Shown here: piece after piece, positions 1 to 9,168 of the stretch
Layout of the letters: each line of letters starts with the position of its first letter
Position numbering within the stretch: position 1 is the first letter of the stretch
Origin: an uncultured Acetatifactor sp.
GTDB taxonomy: Bacteria > Bacillota > Clostridia > Lachnospirales > Lachnospiraceae
Direction: 5' to 3'
DNA length: 64,000 nt
NCBI GenBank assembly: GCA_910589655.1
Contig: CAJUTJ010000188.1
Location: 1 to 64,000 of the forward strand
The notes under the pieces: generated by a model
The model's database searches: none
Seen by the model: only the letters and a program-made list of their open reading frames with translations
Told to the model about the DNA's origin: nothing
Program-made: the position numbers and the translations under genes

Positions 1-8
1 TAATGGGT

Positions 9-49
9 CAAGGGACGAGTCCCTTGTGGGGTTTGGGGCAACGCCCCAA
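9..49. repeat. two adjacent short hairpins at left edge
   Basis: Two perfect hairpins lie back to back: CAAGGGAC/GTCCCTTG (9-16 and 19-26) and TTGGGGC/GCCCCAA (33-39 and 43-49). There is no T-tract after either, so they are not typical terminators. They probably belong to a repeat or to the 3' region of a gene outside the window. The rest of positions 50-197 holds nothing I can identify. Confidence 0.5.
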
Positions 50-197
50 GGTCTTAAAACCACTAATATCTGCAATTTTCGAGGTTCATTCGAGCCTATT
101 TTTTTGACTCAGTTTTTTCATAGATTATTTGACACTACCTACACCTCTTGAGCGCATCCTCATTGTAGGGAAATTCCCTCTACGGAAACCATAACGC

Positions 198-221
198 AAA
201 AAATCCCTTTTATGGGATTTT
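198..221 (-). terminator. rho-independent terminator of the histidine kinase gene
   Basis: The inverted repeat AAAATCCC/GGGATTTT (200-207 and 214-221) has a 6-nt loop. Read on the minus strand it ends in a run of T, 75 bases past the stop codon of the kinase gene. The A-run on the other flank could make it work in both directions. Confidence 0.75.
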
Positions 222-295
222 CTTCGTGAAATGTTCTATTTTAAGACCGAATTGCACACAGGCTATTGTACTGCCCAAATCATATCCCGTTCCCC

Positions 296-1483
296 TCACA
301 GCGGCAAGGTAAGCTCTGCGGCAAAGATTCCCGGCTCGTTAGCCAGCGTCAGATACCCTTCATATTTATCTGTCAGAGCCTTCACCCTCTTTATACCAAG
401 ACCATGGCTGCCGCGCTTCTGGGAAATATAGTTCCTCTCGTCAAAATTTAATTCTTCCTTGGCGGAATTTTGGATGGACAGATATAATTGTGATCTGCGA
501 ACTGCCATATAAATACGCAGAAATCTCTGTTGGGGCGGAATCTTGTCACAGGCTTCCAGCGCATTATCCAGTAAATTTCCCAGCAGCACACACAGATCCA
601 CATCCTCCACGGAAAGCACATTGGGCAGAATAACCTTACAGTCCACTTTAATGTCCTTTTTCGCCGCCAGCGTCAGTTTACTGTTTAAAATGGCATCGGC
701 CATCAGATTCCCCGATTTCACATAAGTATCCACATTGTCCAAATTCTGTTCCAGATTATCCAGATACCGCTTCATTTCTTCGATCTGTCCGGCTGCGATC
801 TGAGCCTTCATTGCCTGAAGGTGGTTATGGTAGTCATGCCGCCAGCTCCGCATATTCAGGTAAATCTCCTTGATTTCGTCATATTGCCGGCTTAGAACAT
901 CCCTCTGGAACCGTTCCGTCCGCGCCTCAAATCCTCGCTGATAAGAAAACAGCGTACCCTCCAAAGAAAAAAACAATAGCAGCTCCAATGCCAGAATCCC
1001 CGCCAAAAGTTCTGTCCCCGCGGTATTCCGGCACTGCCATAGATAACTGCCAAGAAGCGTGTAAACTGCCAGATTCAGCAGGCTGTTCCTCACTTGAAAA
1101 CAGCCTCTCTCATAACTCAGCAGCAGAAGCAATACCAAAGAAACCGCCCCCGTGCACAATATCATATCCGCCGGTTGTTCCGCCATGGCGCATCCGGCTA
1201 TTAAAATTCCCGGCGCCAGCGCCTTACGCCATTGCTGTCCCAGAGGTTTCGCGTCATAAAAGAGCACATATAAAAAAAGAACCCCCGTTATGATCAGCCA
1301 GCCCCAAAAACGATACCCAAAGCCGCCCCATCCGGGAAGAGGAAGATGCACAAACAAAAGAACCCCCAATGTGATCAATCTGACCACGACTCTCTTGGCG
1401 GTTCCTTTCTCCAATTCACTGATTTGCTGTATATAATAGTGGTACAGTGCCAGCCATATGATCTCAATTCCTGCCTGTAGCAT
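296..1483 (-). CDS. GHKL-type sensor histidine kinase (AgrC/VirS-like)
   Basis: This 395-residue protein has about six membrane segments in residues 1-180, a short coiled linker, and a cytoplasmic kinase core. The phosphoacceptor region reads W-R-H-D-Y-H-N-H-L, with His216 the likely phosphorylated residue. The ATPase N-box reads LLGNLLDNALEAC and a G-box GSHGLGIKRV follows. This is the GATase-like GHKL fold used by AgrC-type kinases that pair with LytTR regulators. The start has a good site (AAGGAG, 5-nt spacer). The gene follows the LytTR regulator at 1566 on the same strand, so the two form a two-component system. No agrB or agrD-like gene is visible in the window, so the signal is unknown. 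Confidence 0.93.
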   Translation of the reverse strand: MLQAGIEIIWLALYHYYIQQISELEKGTAKRVVVRLITLGVLLFVHLPLPGWGGFGYRFWGWLIITGVLFLYVLFYDAKPLGQQWRKALAPGILIAGCAMAEQPADMILCTGAVSLVLLLLLSYERGCFQVRNSLLNLAVYTLLGSYLWQCRNTAGTELLAGILALELLLFFSLEGTLFSYQRGFEARTERFQRDVLSRQYDEIKEIYLNMRSWRHDYHNHLQAMKAQIAAGQIEEMKRYLDNLEQNLDNVDTYVKSGNLMADAILNSKLTLAAKKDIKVDCKVILPNVLSVEDVDLCVLLGNLLDNALEACDKIPPQQRFLRIYMAVRRSQLYLSIQNSAKEELNFDERNYISQKRGSHGLGIKRVKALTDKYEGYLTLANEPGIFAAELTLPL

Positions 1484-1565
1484 ACCGACTCCTTCTAAAA
1501 TCCCCGGCGGATCGGGCTTCCTTCAAAACATCATCACCCGACGCGGAAAGCATCTGCCGCCTGCT

Positions 1566-2312
1566 TTACCACGCATGAGGAATGTGCTGCCGAAACTGCT
1601 TCCTGAAATATCTCATATATGCCTGATTCAATTCCTCCCGTTTCCCTCTGGCAATGGGTATCAGCGCACCGCCTTCCATCCGCACATCCCTTTTTGATAT
1701 TCTCTCCACATATCCCAGATTAATCAGATAAGACCTATGCGGTTTAAAAAAGGCTTCCGAATTCTCATCCAATTTCTGCTCCATCTGCCGGAGCGTCTCC
1801 TTGCAGAAAATGCTCCGCCCGTCCCTTTTTATGAGAACCGTCTCGTGATCCCTGCTTTCCAACAGACAGATATCCGACACATACACCTTTTCCACCTCTC
1901 CGGCGGAAACAGCCGCCAAAATCGCCGCCCCTTGGCCCGACTGCTTTTCGGCACGGTTCAATGCCCCGCGCAGTTTTTCCCTTTTCACAGGCTTTACGAG
2001 ATAGGACAAGGCTTCCAGCTCATATCCCTCCGGAGCAAACTCGGGATTCCCCGTCACAAAAATTATGCTGAGCCGCTCTCCTTTCCGGCGCAGCCACTTC
2101 GCCAGCTCCATACCGTCCATACCTGGCATTTCAATATCAAGAAGCAGCACTTCGATATCCTTCTTATCCTCCCATGCAAACAAAAAAGCGTCCGCCGTGG
2201 CAAACGGCTCCACACTGCATACCACATGCTCCTCCTGTGCCCAGAGCTCCACTTCCTTAGTTAAATTGTCGAGCAAGATTTTATCGTCATCGCAGATCGC
2301 TATATGAAGCAT
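1566..2312 (-). CDS. LytTR-family response regulator
   Basis: The 248-residue protein has an N-terminal receiver domain with the acidic pair CDDD at residues 7-10 and the phosphoacceptor Asp59 in LLLDIEMPGMDG. A C-terminal LytTR DNA-binding domain (about 140-240) contains the typical LESRDHETVLI and FFKPHRSYLINL segments. It should be phosphorylated by the adjacent GHKL kinase and bind direct repeats at target promoters. AgrA, VirR and LytR are family examples. It starts with CTTCATATAGC after an ATG preceded by AAAGG. Targets are not evident, though it lies immediately after the sugar-decoration genes and may share their transcript (gap of 15 bases to gtrA). Confidence 0.93.
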   Translation of the reverse strand: MLHIAICDDDKILLDNLTKEVELWAQEEHVVCSVEPFATADAFLFAWEDKKDIEVLLLDIEMPGMDGMELAKWLRRKGERLSIIFVTGNPEFAPEGYELEALSYLVKPVKREKLRGALNRAEKQSGQGAAILAAVSAGEVEKVYVSDICLLESRDHETVLIKRDGRSIFCKETLRQMEQKLDENSEAFFKPHRSYLINLGYVERISKRDVRMEGGALIPIARGKREELNQAYMRYFRKQFRQHIPHAW

Positions 2313-2327
2313 CGTACTATTACCTTT

Positions 2328-2804
2328 TCAGTTCCCCTTTTTCGGATCTTTATAAGCCCAGAATTTGTTGACAAAATAGTTCATGGGCACCGTAATCAGC
2401 ATATTGATTCCCGCCGCCAGCACTTCCCCCAGAAAACCGGCATCAAACTGAGAAAATCCATAATTTGCAAATATCTCTGCCAGCCCTCCCAGATATCTTG
2501 AGAGCCGCACAATATCCACCCAGAACACCAGCAGCGCCGAGCTGACCAGAAATCCCCAAAAATACGCCACATACGTCTTTAAAAGTACTTTCCACCAGAC
2601 ACGTCCGCCCTGTCCGGGATCCTCCTTAAATACATATTTATTGCTCCAATAATAAGCGTTCAACACGCTCAGCAGAAAGCCTATAAAATACGCCAGCAGA
2701 TAAGGAACGTCGAAATACACGAGAACACAATAAACCGCTTCACTGATCAGTGTATTGGACACACCCACAATTCCGAATTTAATAAACTGCCACAGATTCT
2801 TCAT
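2328..2804 (-). CDS. gtrA: GtrA-family membrane protein
   Basis: A small protein (about 158 residues) with four hydrophobic segments. It shows the family hallmarks F-x-x-x-G-x-x-N-T at the N-terminus, the conserved central N-A-Y-x-W-S-N-K-Y-V-F and the C-terminal NYFVNKFWAYKD. GtrA proteins are thought to flip, or help flip, an undecaprenyl-phosphate-linked sugar made by a GtrB-type glycosyltransferase. The GtrB-like gene lies directly upstream and almost overlaps. The chosen ATG is at 2804. A GTG at 2816 inside the end of the upstream gene would add four residues and cannot be excluded, since neither start has an ideal ribosome site. Confidence 0.9.
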   Translation of the reverse strand: MKNLWQFIKFGIVGVSNTLISEAVYCVLVYFDVPYLLAYFIGFLLSVLNAYYWSNKYVFKEDPGQGGRVWWKVLLKTYVAYFWGFLVSSALLVFWVDIVRLSRYLGGLAEIFANYGFSQFDAGFLGEVLAAGINMLITVPMNYFVNKFWAYKDPKKGN

Positions 2805-2808
2805 AGCC

Positions 2809-3780
2809 TTACTCACCCTGTCCGTTTTCCGGTTTCCGCCCGTTTTCCTGCTCCTGTATGCTCTCCTTCAGCTCATCGATAATAAAGGGAGGACGTGTCC
2901 TCGCCGCGTCCAGAGCACGCCAAATATACTCACCCAAAATCCCCATCATCAAGAGAATCAGACCGGAAGAGCACAGCACCACGCACATAAGGGACGGCCA
3001 GCCCGCTATGGGGGTGCCCACCGTAAAATATTCTACGATAACACTGATAAACATTACCACTGCCAAAAGATCGAAAATAATTCCCACATACGTCATGAAA
3101 CGGATGGGCATATAAGAAAAGCCCATCATGGAATCCAGCACCAGTTTAAACTTCTTCGCAAAAGTCCAGCGGGAGACGCCCTTCTCTCTGTCCTTTCTGT
3201 CAAAGTAAACCATATCCGTCCGGAAGCCCGCCCACAGTACCTGAAGGGTAAGACTGGAATTTTTCTCGTCAAGACGCTCCAGCACCTCGATTACCTTCCT
3301 GTCGATCAGGTAACAGTCACAACCGCCCACGGGCATATTTTTATTGACAAATTTCCTTACCAGTGAATAATACAGATTGGCAAAAAATATCTTTACTTTG
3401 GATTCGTCCCTCGACCTGCGGACAGCCAGAACTACCTTATTGCCCTGCTTCCACCGTTCATACATCTCAAGAATCAGAGCGGAATCCTCCTGAAGATCCG
3501 CCTGCTTTGTCACCGCGCAGTCTCCCGTACAGACAGATAATCCGGCCAGAAGCGCCGCATGTTCCCCGAAATTGCGGGATAGCTTCACCAGCCGCACATG
3601 ACCGTCAAGCTTCTGAATCTCGCCCATAATCTGCCATGACCGGTCTCCCGAGCCGTCATCCACGAATATAATTTCGTAGTCCCCAAGCTCCCCCAGAATC
3701 TTCGCTTTCATATCCTCATATAAATCCATCAATGTATCTTCATTAAAATACACAGGAACAATGATCGACAGCTTACTCAC
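2809..3780 (-). CDS. GtrB-like family 2 glycosyltransferase (polyprenyl-phosphate sugar synthase)
   Basis: The 323-residue protein has a GT-A domain (LSIIVPVYFNE at the N-terminus, FVDDGSGDRSW, and an acidic TKQADLQED segment where the DxD normally lies). Two C-terminal membrane hairpins (about 230-300) end in GEYIWRALDAARTRPPFI. This is the layout of enzymes that transfer a sugar from a nucleotide donor to undecaprenyl phosphate at the inner face of the membrane. The start is GTG with AAGGAG 10 nt upstream. It overlaps the FdtA-like gene by 8 bases and abuts gtrA, which indicates translational coupling. Products of the FdtA/FdtB pair are plausible sugar donors. Confidence 0.92.
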   Translation of the reverse strand: MSKLSIIVPVYFNEDTLMDLYEDMKAKILGELGDYEIIFVDDGSGDRSWQIMGEIQKLDGHVRLVKLSRNFGEHAALLAGLSVCTGDCAVTKQADLQEDSALILEMYERWKQGNKVVLAVRRSRDESKVKIFFANLYYSLVRKFVNKNMPVGGCDCYLIDRKVIEVLERLDEKNSSLTLQVLWAGFRTDMVYFDRKDREKGVSRWTFAKKFKLVLDSMMGFSYMPIRFMTYVGIIFDLLAVVMFISVIVEYFTVGTPIAGWPSLMCVVLCSSGLILLMMGILGEYIWRALDAARTRPPFIIDELKESIQEQENGRKPENGQGE

Positions 3781-4246
3781 TTTTTGAAAACTCCTTTTCT
3801 TTTAACACCTGAAGATAAGTGCCATAATCGCGTATGTATTCTTTTTCGTCATAGTGCCTGCTGGCCAGTACCAACAGCACGGAATCCTCCGAAAAATCGT
3901 ACATATCCTTCCAAAGCATAGAGGAAAGATAAAGTCCCATACGCGGCCTGTTAAGCTCTATAACGGCCGATTCATCTCCGTTATCCACCCTCACCTTACT
4001 GCTCCCGCTCACATTGACCAGCAGAAATTCCGTCTCTCTGTTGGCATGCTGCCCGCGGATCACCGTGCTGTCCGACCCATAGATATAAAACACACGCTTA
4101 ATGTCAAAGGGAAGATCCATCCCCTCTCCCTCAATGACCACCAGATTCCCTCTCTCGTCACCGAGATCCGCAAATTCTATTAATTTATACTGTTCGACCA
4201 GACTCAATCCTATTCTCCTCTTCCGGATGCTGCATTTCGGTTCCAC
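3773..4246 (-). CDS. FdtA/QdtA-type sugar 3,4-ketoisomerase (cupin)
   Basis: The 157-residue protein is a single-domain cupin of the WxcM C-terminal type. It shows D-E-R-G-N-L-V near the N-terminus, R-G-Q-H-A-N-R-E, and the C-terminal L-A-S-x-x-Y-D-E-K-E-Y-I-R-D-Y signature. Family members isomerise dTDP-4-keto-6-deoxyglucose to the 3-keto sugar. The next gene is the aminotransferase that would use this product. One oddity is that the usual catalytic HAH is HAN here, so activity or specificity may differ. The start is uncertain: GTG at 4246 has GGAGG with a short spacer, while TTG at 4207 has a better AGAGGAG spaced 7 nt. Confidence 0.85.
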   Translation of the reverse strand: MEPKCSIRKRRIGLSLVEQYKLIEFADLGDERGNLVVIEGEGMDLPFDIKRVFYIYGSDSTVIRGQHANRETEFLLVNVSGSSKVRVDNGDESAVIELNRPRMGLYLSSMLWKDMYDFSEDSVLLVLASRHYDEKEYIRDYGTYLQVLKEKEFSKSE

Positions 4247-4257
4247 CCCGCCTCCGT

Positions 4258-5355
4258 TTAAAAGGCATTTAAGAATTCAATGACCTTCCCCTGTTCTTCC
4301 GGTGTGATCCCGCTATACATAGGAAGGGACAACACCGTATCCGCATACTGTTCCGTTCTCTTAAAAGCTCCCTTCCGATATCCCAGATAGGCATAGGCCT
4401 CCGCCAAATGAGGGGGCACCGGATAATGTATGATAGTACCGATTCCGTTTGCATCTAAAAAAGCCGCCAATTCGTCTCTTTGCTCCGTTCGCACCACATA
4501 CTGATGCCACACATGGGTCACACCCTGACGAACCTTGGGAAGAATCAGCTTTTCATTTTGAATCAGTCTCGTATAACGCTCCGCCGTCTCCCGCCGTTCT
4601 TCCGTTAATTCATCCATATGGGCAAGGCGCACTCTGAGCATGGCTGCCTGAAGCTCGTCCAATCTGGAATTGGCTCCCACCACCTTGTTATAATACCGCT
4701 TCTCGCTTCCGTAATTGCGATACATTTTCATGGATTTGGCAAGTTCGGCATTGTCGGTAACTATGGCTCCCGCATCGCCGAAAGCTCCCAGATTTTTCGA
4801 CGGATAAAAAGAAAAGCAGCCTATATCCCCGAAAGTTCCGGTCATTTTCCCGTGGACAGCCGCGCCGTGGGACTGTGCGCAGTCCTCCACCAGCCGCAGA
4901 TTATATTTCCGGCAAATCCCCGCAATCTTCTCCATGTCCGAGGCCTGCCCGTATAAATGTACCGCTAAAACAGCCTTTGTCCTATCGGTAATTTTCTCCT
5001 CTATTCCGTCCGCATCCATATTATAAAACTCGTCCGGCTCCACAAAAACCGGTGTGGCTCCGTTGATTGTTATGCCCATTACACTGGCAATGTAAGTGTT
5101 GCCCTGAACGATTACCTCGTCGCCCTTACCGATTCCCAGCACACGGAAAGCCAGCCAGAGAGCATCCAGCCCGCTTGCCAGCCCCACGCAATATTTTGCA
5201 CCGGTATACCTTGCAAATTCCTCCTCAAAAGCCGCCACCTCCGGCCCCAGCACATACCAGCCGGAACGCAAAACCCGCAGCGCCGCCTCCTCGAATTCCT
5301 CCCGATATTTTTCAAAGCCCCTGTCAAGGCGGTTTTGCATAATTTTATCAGACAT
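4258..5355 (-). CDS. DegT/DnrJ/EryC1/StrS family sugar aminotransferase (FdtB-like)
   Basis: The 365-residue, full-length PLP enzyme carries the internal-aldimine lysine Lys187 in FSFYPSKNLGAFGDAGA, VEDCAQSHGA for PLP binding, and the NSRLDELQAAMLRVRL segment. Such enzymes transfer an amino group from glutamate to a nucleotide-linked keto-sugar. With the ketoisomerase directly downstream (11-base gap), the likely product is a dTDP-3-amino-3,6-dideoxyhexose. No acetyltransferase or dTDP-glucose synthesis genes are in the window. The start has AGGAG 9 nt upstream. This is the first gene of the tight sugar operon, with a repeat-filled 272-base gap before it. Confidence 0.92.
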   Translation of the reverse strand: MSDKIMQNRLDRGFEKYREEFEEAALRVLRSGWYVLGPEVAAFEEEFARYTGAKYCVGLASGLDALWLAFRVLGIGKGDEVIVQGNTYIASVMGITINGATPVFVEPDEFYNMDADGIEEKITDRTKAVLAVHLYGQASDMEKIAGICRKYNLRLVEDCAQSHGAAVHGKMTGTFGDIGCFSFYPSKNLGAFGDAGAIVTDNAELAKSMKMYRNYGSEKRYYNKVVGANSRLDELQAAMLRVRLAHMDELTEERRETAERYTRLIQNEKLILPKVRQGVTHVWHQYVVRTEQRDELAAFLDANGIGTIIHYPVPPHLAEAYAYLGYRKGAFKRTEQYADTVLSLPMYSGITPEEQGKVIEFLNAF

Positions 5356-5634
5356 ACGGACAATCTCCTACTTGGCAAAAATAACAATAAAACTATGTCC
5401 ATTTTACTCTATCGGATATTAGATTTCAAGTTTAACTTACCGATTAGGAGAATTCCCGGTAACAGTTCGTCACTGTTCACTCGCTGTCACCGCGAGGTGA
5501 AACCCGAGACAGACATGCGCGAAATCGCTGTTTTGCGATTTCTGTGCATAGTTTGCTGTGAACGGAGTGAACAGTAACAACAGTTCGTCACCGTTCACTC
5601 GCCGTCGCCGCGAAGTCAAAGTCGTTTTGAATTA
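5356..5634. repeat. palindromic intergenic element, copy A (5459-5578) plus a fragment
   Basis: This gap holds one full copy of the dispersed palindromic element (about 5459-5578, ending GAACGGAGTGAACAGTAAC) and a truncated second start (5579-5620). Inside is the nested hairpin GAAATCGC/GCGATTTC. The same order of blocks recurs at 18076, 35035 (inverted), 45161 (inverted), 51070 and 53795. I see no gene in this gap. Confidence 0.8.
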
Positions 5635-7362
5635 TCATTTCCGGTAAAAACGCACATAGGAGCCGTCCGATACGGCGGTGTATCCGAAATCATTCTCAAT
5701 ATACCGCATAATCCAATTGTCCCAAGGCTCCTTCAATTCCCCGAACCAACAGTCCACCACAATCACTTCCGGTCTCTTCTCAGGGTACTGTTCCCAGTAC
5801 ACAAGCAGCCTTTCGTCATAGCTGGTAGGATCTACTATAGAAAAATGGCATACCTCATAATCATCGAACAAATACGCGGTGGTTCCCACGGACATAACCA
5901 TGTTGGCGACGATCAGTACCTTTTCGCCCTTCTGCAGATTATCCCTGTAAAAGGGATAATTGGAATTGTAGATATAGGCACACATATAATCCGTTAGAAT
6001 GCCTGCCGCAGGACCCTCCTTCATGATTCCGCTTATTTTCAGGATGGTGCTGTTATCCTTTCCGCCGCGCAAAGTATATCCTTTCCCGAAAACGGAGCAG
6101 AGACACAGGCTCACAATCAAGAAATACGCCCATGGCTTGGCGGAATCTCCCATAATCCTTTCCATGGCAAAGACAATTACCGCAGCAGCAAAGACAATCC
6201 CCAGCGCTCCGTGGGGCAGCGTATAATACATAGCCAAGTCACTGATATACATTACACCGGCATATGCCGCAAGCGTCCCCGCTATCCCCCAGAAAAGCTT
6301 CTTTCTGCTTTCGCCGGCCCAAGACCACACAATGGCCGCAAACAGCCAGAGCACCAAAAAATGTATCTGAAGGTATTCATAGCCTATACCCCGCACCGCC
6401 CAGTAATAAATCTGCACACATTCCGCCGTCACTGTGGCTATGGTCAGATAGATCAGCAAGCCGGCCTTTCCGCCGATTGCCCTTCCCTTGCTTTTCTGCC
6501 GCAGCCGAACCCCTAAATAGCAGAAAGCGCTTACCGCTCCTATGACGGCAAGCCACAGCCCCCAGAGGACAAAATTATCTACATAATTGCCTGCCTTTTC
6601 ATCCGTTACCCCTGACACATCATGAGTAGTGTCAAAGGAAAGGAGTCTGCCGATATTGTCGCTTAATTCCTGCACACCGACATTTTTTAATACATACGCC
6701 AGCCACAATGCCCCGCATAAGGCGCAGACGGCGGTCAAAAGAAAACAATCCCTCCACCGGCTTTTCCCCGATCCTGCCAATATCCATATCAGAAAAAAGG
6801 GAAACAGTATTATGCAGGTGGGATAGGTCAATATCTCGCAGGACAGCGCCGCTCCCACTCCCACAAGCAGATACCAAGGGCGTTTCCGTCCCTCCCCCGT
6901 GTCACGATAATATTTCATCATCAGCAAGATGCATACCGTAAGAAACCATAACTGCATATTGCCGAATTCGGGGATCTGAATATTCTTAGGTACAATGTTA
7001 AAATACAGCAGCGCCAGCAGGAAGGCATATCGCTTCTCCGTAATTTTTACCAGCGCCCGATATACCAAACAGGCAAGCGTGAGCTGTATTCCCAATGTCA
7101 CAAACCGCAGAAACAAAATCACCCCTGTCAGCGTCCCCGTCACCGCCCTGTATATCCAAATCAAACCGGCACACAAGAAAGCCGATGTCTGATGGGGCTC
7201 CCACATTTCCCGAAACAACAGGTCACCCTGTAAAGTTCGATACGCCATCACGATCTGGTATTCTTCGTCAAGAGTATAATCCACAAAAATCAGCTTTGCT
7301 GCGGCCAAAAAACTCCCCAACAGCAAAATGATCTTGACCGCCTTCCATCTTTTTTCCGACAC
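5635..7362 (-). CDS. multi-spanning membrane protein, probable GT-C glycosyltransferase
   Basis: A 575-residue protein with about 11-12 membrane segments and a C-terminal soluble tail of roughly 130 residues. After the first membrane segment it has VDYTLDEEYQIVMAYR and R-E-M-W-E-P-H-Q-T, which resembles the acidic first loop of PMT_2/GT39-like enzymes that take sugars from polyprenyl phosphate on the outer face. I infer that it is the transferase of the GtrA/GtrB/FdtAB module, but family membership is weakly supported. I prefer GTG at 7362 because GGAGG lies 6 nt upstream and a promoter -10 box (7443-7448) sits directly before the longer ATG start at 7440, which would then be untranscribed. 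Confidence 0.75.
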   Translation of the reverse strand: MSEKRWKAVKIILLLGSFLAAAKLIFVDYTLDEEYQIVMAYRTLQGDLLFREMWEPHQTSAFLCAGLIWIYRAVTGTLTGVILFLRFVTLGIQLTLACLVYRALVKITEKRYAFLLALLYFNIVPKNIQIPEFGNMQLWFLTVCILLMMKYYRDTGEGRKRPWYLLVGVGAALSCEILTYPTCIILFPFFLIWILAGSGKSRWRDCFLLTAVCALCGALWLAYVLKNVGVQELSDNIGRLLSFDTTHDVSGVTDEKAGNYVDNFVLWGLWLAVIGAVSAFCYLGVRLRQKSKGRAIGGKAGLLIYLTIATVTAECVQIYYWAVRGIGYEYLQIHFLVLWLFAAIVWSWAGESRKKLFWGIAGTLAAYAGVMYISDLAMYYTLPHGALGIVFAAAVIVFAMERIMGDSAKPWAYFLIVSLCLCSVFGKGYTLRGGKDNSTILKISGIMKEGPAAGILTDYMCAYIYNSNYPFYRDNLQKGEKVLIVANMVMSVGTTAYLFDDYEVCHFSIVDPTSYDERLLVYWEQYPEKRPEVIVVDCWFGELKEPWDNWIMRYIENDFGYTAVSDGSYVRFYRK

Positions 7363-7442
7363 TGTCATCCTCCGTTCCGTCACTTTCCCTGTATCCGCCT
7401 TTGTGTACATTGTAGTATTGAATATTTTTCCAATTCCCATAC

Positions 7443-7471
7443 ATTATACCATTATTTCTGCCATAACCAAA
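7443..7471 (-). promoter_or_regulatory. sigma-A-type promoter for the GT-C-like gene
   Basis: On the minus strand TTGGTT and a perfect TATAAT (7443-7448) are spaced by 16 bases. Transcription would start near 7435, giving a leader of about 70 bases before the GTG at 7362. Confidence 0.5.
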
Positions 7472-7490
7472 CAAAATATTAATCAGCAGA

Positions 7491-7530
7491 AAAAAAGGCA
7501 CCCCCATATTTCTATAGGATGTGCCTTTTT
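7491..7530 (-). terminator. terminator of the chemotaxis operon
   Basis: The inverted repeat AAAAAGGCAC/GTGCCTTTTT flanks a 19-nt loop. On the minus strand it lies 31 bases after the MCP stop codon and ends in a T-run. The A/T flanks on both sides would allow bidirectional function. Confidence 0.8.
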
Positions 7531-7561
7531 ATCACTCTGAATCGTTTTTCTAAATTAATTC

Positions 7562-9163
7562 TTAATACTTGTCAAATCCGTCACCCAGAGAGATAATCTG
7601 CTCGTTCGCACCGGATACGGCACTCACGGAAGCATCGCTCTTAAAAGATGCATTCTTGTTATTGCCAAGATTATAAATGGAGAGCAGCTCACGCATACGG
7701 GATGCCTGATTGGACAGCTCTTCACTGGCAGCCGCACACTCTTCACTGGTAGCGGAGTTAGTCTGTACCACCTGTGAAACCTGACTGATCGCCTGCTCAA
7801 TCTGTGCAATGGCAGTTGCCTGATAATTGGAGGACGCCGCAATATTATTGATAATCACTTCGCTGTGCTGTACTACATCGGATATAATACCAAAAGCTTT
7901 TGCCGTCTCGTCTGCAATTTTGGAACCGGTATCCACTTTTCCGATGGAATCTTCAATCAATTCTGCTGTCTCGGCAGCTGCAGCCGCACTTCTTGCAGCG
8001 AGGGTTCTTACCTCCTCTGCCACTACGGCAAAGCCCTTACCTGCTTCACCTGCTCTTGCAGCCTCCACAGCGGCATTCAACGCAAGGATATTTGTCTGGA
8101 ATGCAATATTGTCAATGGTCTTAATAATTGCGGAAATACTCTCGGAAGACTTGTTGATGTCCTGCATAGCAGCCATCATATCCTGCATCTGCGCATTTCC
8201 CTGCTTTACATCCTGAATCGCTTTGCTTACCAGCTCTGCTGCGGAATTTGCCTGCTCCGCATTTTCTCTTGTCTTCTGAGCAATCTCGTCGATGGAAGCC
8301 GTAATCTCCTGAACCGCGCTGGCCTGCTCTGTGGATCCCTGTGCCAGAGACTGGCTGGCATCCGCTACCTGAGAAGAACCGATGGTTACCTGATATGCAG
8401 CATCATTGATGTTGCTCAAAGCGTGTTGATTGTCGTCTACCAGCTTCTTCAGGGACATTCCCAAGATATCATCCGGGGATTTCGGATTCACTTCCACGGT
8501 CAGATTACCGTGGGAAACCTCTTCCGCAATACTTGCCTGATACTTGATATTGTCAATAACCGTTGTATATTCATCTACCAAATCGCCAAACTCATCATTG
8601 GAATATTTGGTCAACTCAAGATTATTCACATGTCCCATAGCGATCTCCTTAGCCGCATCGGACAGCTGTCTTACGGAACGTGCAATGGTCTTAATCAAAG
8701 CCGTACTGATGATAAGCGTAATAGTTACGGAAATCACCAGAAGCACTATATTAATTATATTGGAAATATTCATGGTATTCTGCAACGCAACAATTCTCTC
8801 GTCCTTGCCGGTATTGACAAATACCTTCAGCTCCTCACCATGATCTCTCAGAACCTGAATTCTGTTGTCTTTGCCGTTATTGACAAAATCCATCAGTTCT
8901 TGGCGCTTGCTTTCATCAATGCCGGTCATCGTCTCCAGCTTTTCATTAATTCCCACTGCGCCGGCTTCATTCAATTCACTGATGGAAGCAACCAATTCAT
9001 CCAAAGCCCCGCTGATCTGTACCGTACCTTCTTCGTTCATCTTGGTGATTGTCTTTACGGCATAGTTTGTAATCCACACACCTACGAGCACATTAATGAT
9101 TGTCAGCACAATCGGAACGGCAAAGCCTATAATTAATTTTGTTCTAATACTCATGTTTTTCAT
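7562..9163 (-). CDS. methyl-accepting chemotaxis protein
   Basis: This 533-residue transducer has a first membrane helix at about 10-32, a small extracellular helical region (about 33-135), a second membrane helix (about 137-160), a HAMP domain, and the cytoplasmic signalling hairpin. The hairpin tip carries the conserved [16 protein letters not shown] and [13 protein letters not shown]. The outer region is only about 100 residues and contains two similar stretches, VNNGKDNRI and VNTGKDERI, which suggests an internally duplicated helical bundle. The ligand is unknown. It is the last gene of the operon, 5 bases after cheW, and should work with the CheA and CheW encoded alongside. AGAGG lies 10 nt before the ATG. 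Confidence 0.96.
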   Translation of the reverse strand: MKNMSIRTKLIIGFAVPIVLTIINVLVGVWITNYAVKTITKMNEEGTVQISGALDELVASISELNEAGAVGINEKLETMTGIDESKRQELMDFVNNGKDNRIQVLRDHGEELKVFVNTGKDERIVALQNTMNISNIINIVLLVISVTITLIISTALIKTIARSVRQLSDAAKEIAMGHVNNLELTKYSNDEFGDLVDEYTTVIDNIKYQASIAEEVSHGNLTVEVNPKSPDDILGMSLKKLVDDNQHALSNINDAAYQVTIGSSQVADASQSLAQGSTEQASAVQEITASIDEIAQKTRENAEQANSAAELVSKAIQDVKQGNAQMQDMMAAMQDINKSSESISAIIKTIDNIAFQTNILALNAAVEAARAGEAGKGFAVVAEEVRTLAARSAAAAAETAELIEDSIGKVDTGSKIADETAKAFGIISDVVQHSEVIINNIAASSNYQATAIAQIEQAISQVSQVVQTNSATSEECAAASEELSNQASRMRELLSIYNLGNNKNASFKSDASVSAVSGANEQIISLGDGFDKY

Positions 9164-9168
9164 TAATA

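Noticed and set aside
5335..5577. 80-residue frame running through copy A of the palindromic element
   Set aside because: It overlaps the aminotransferase start and a repeat. The same repeat-derived peptide would occur at every copy.
7865..9136. 423-residue open frame opposite the MCP gene
   Set aside because: It is a shadow of the chemoreceptor codon pattern. The protein is Cys/Leu/Ile-rich with no recognisable domain and lacks a ribosome site, while the minus-strand MCP is complete and conserved.
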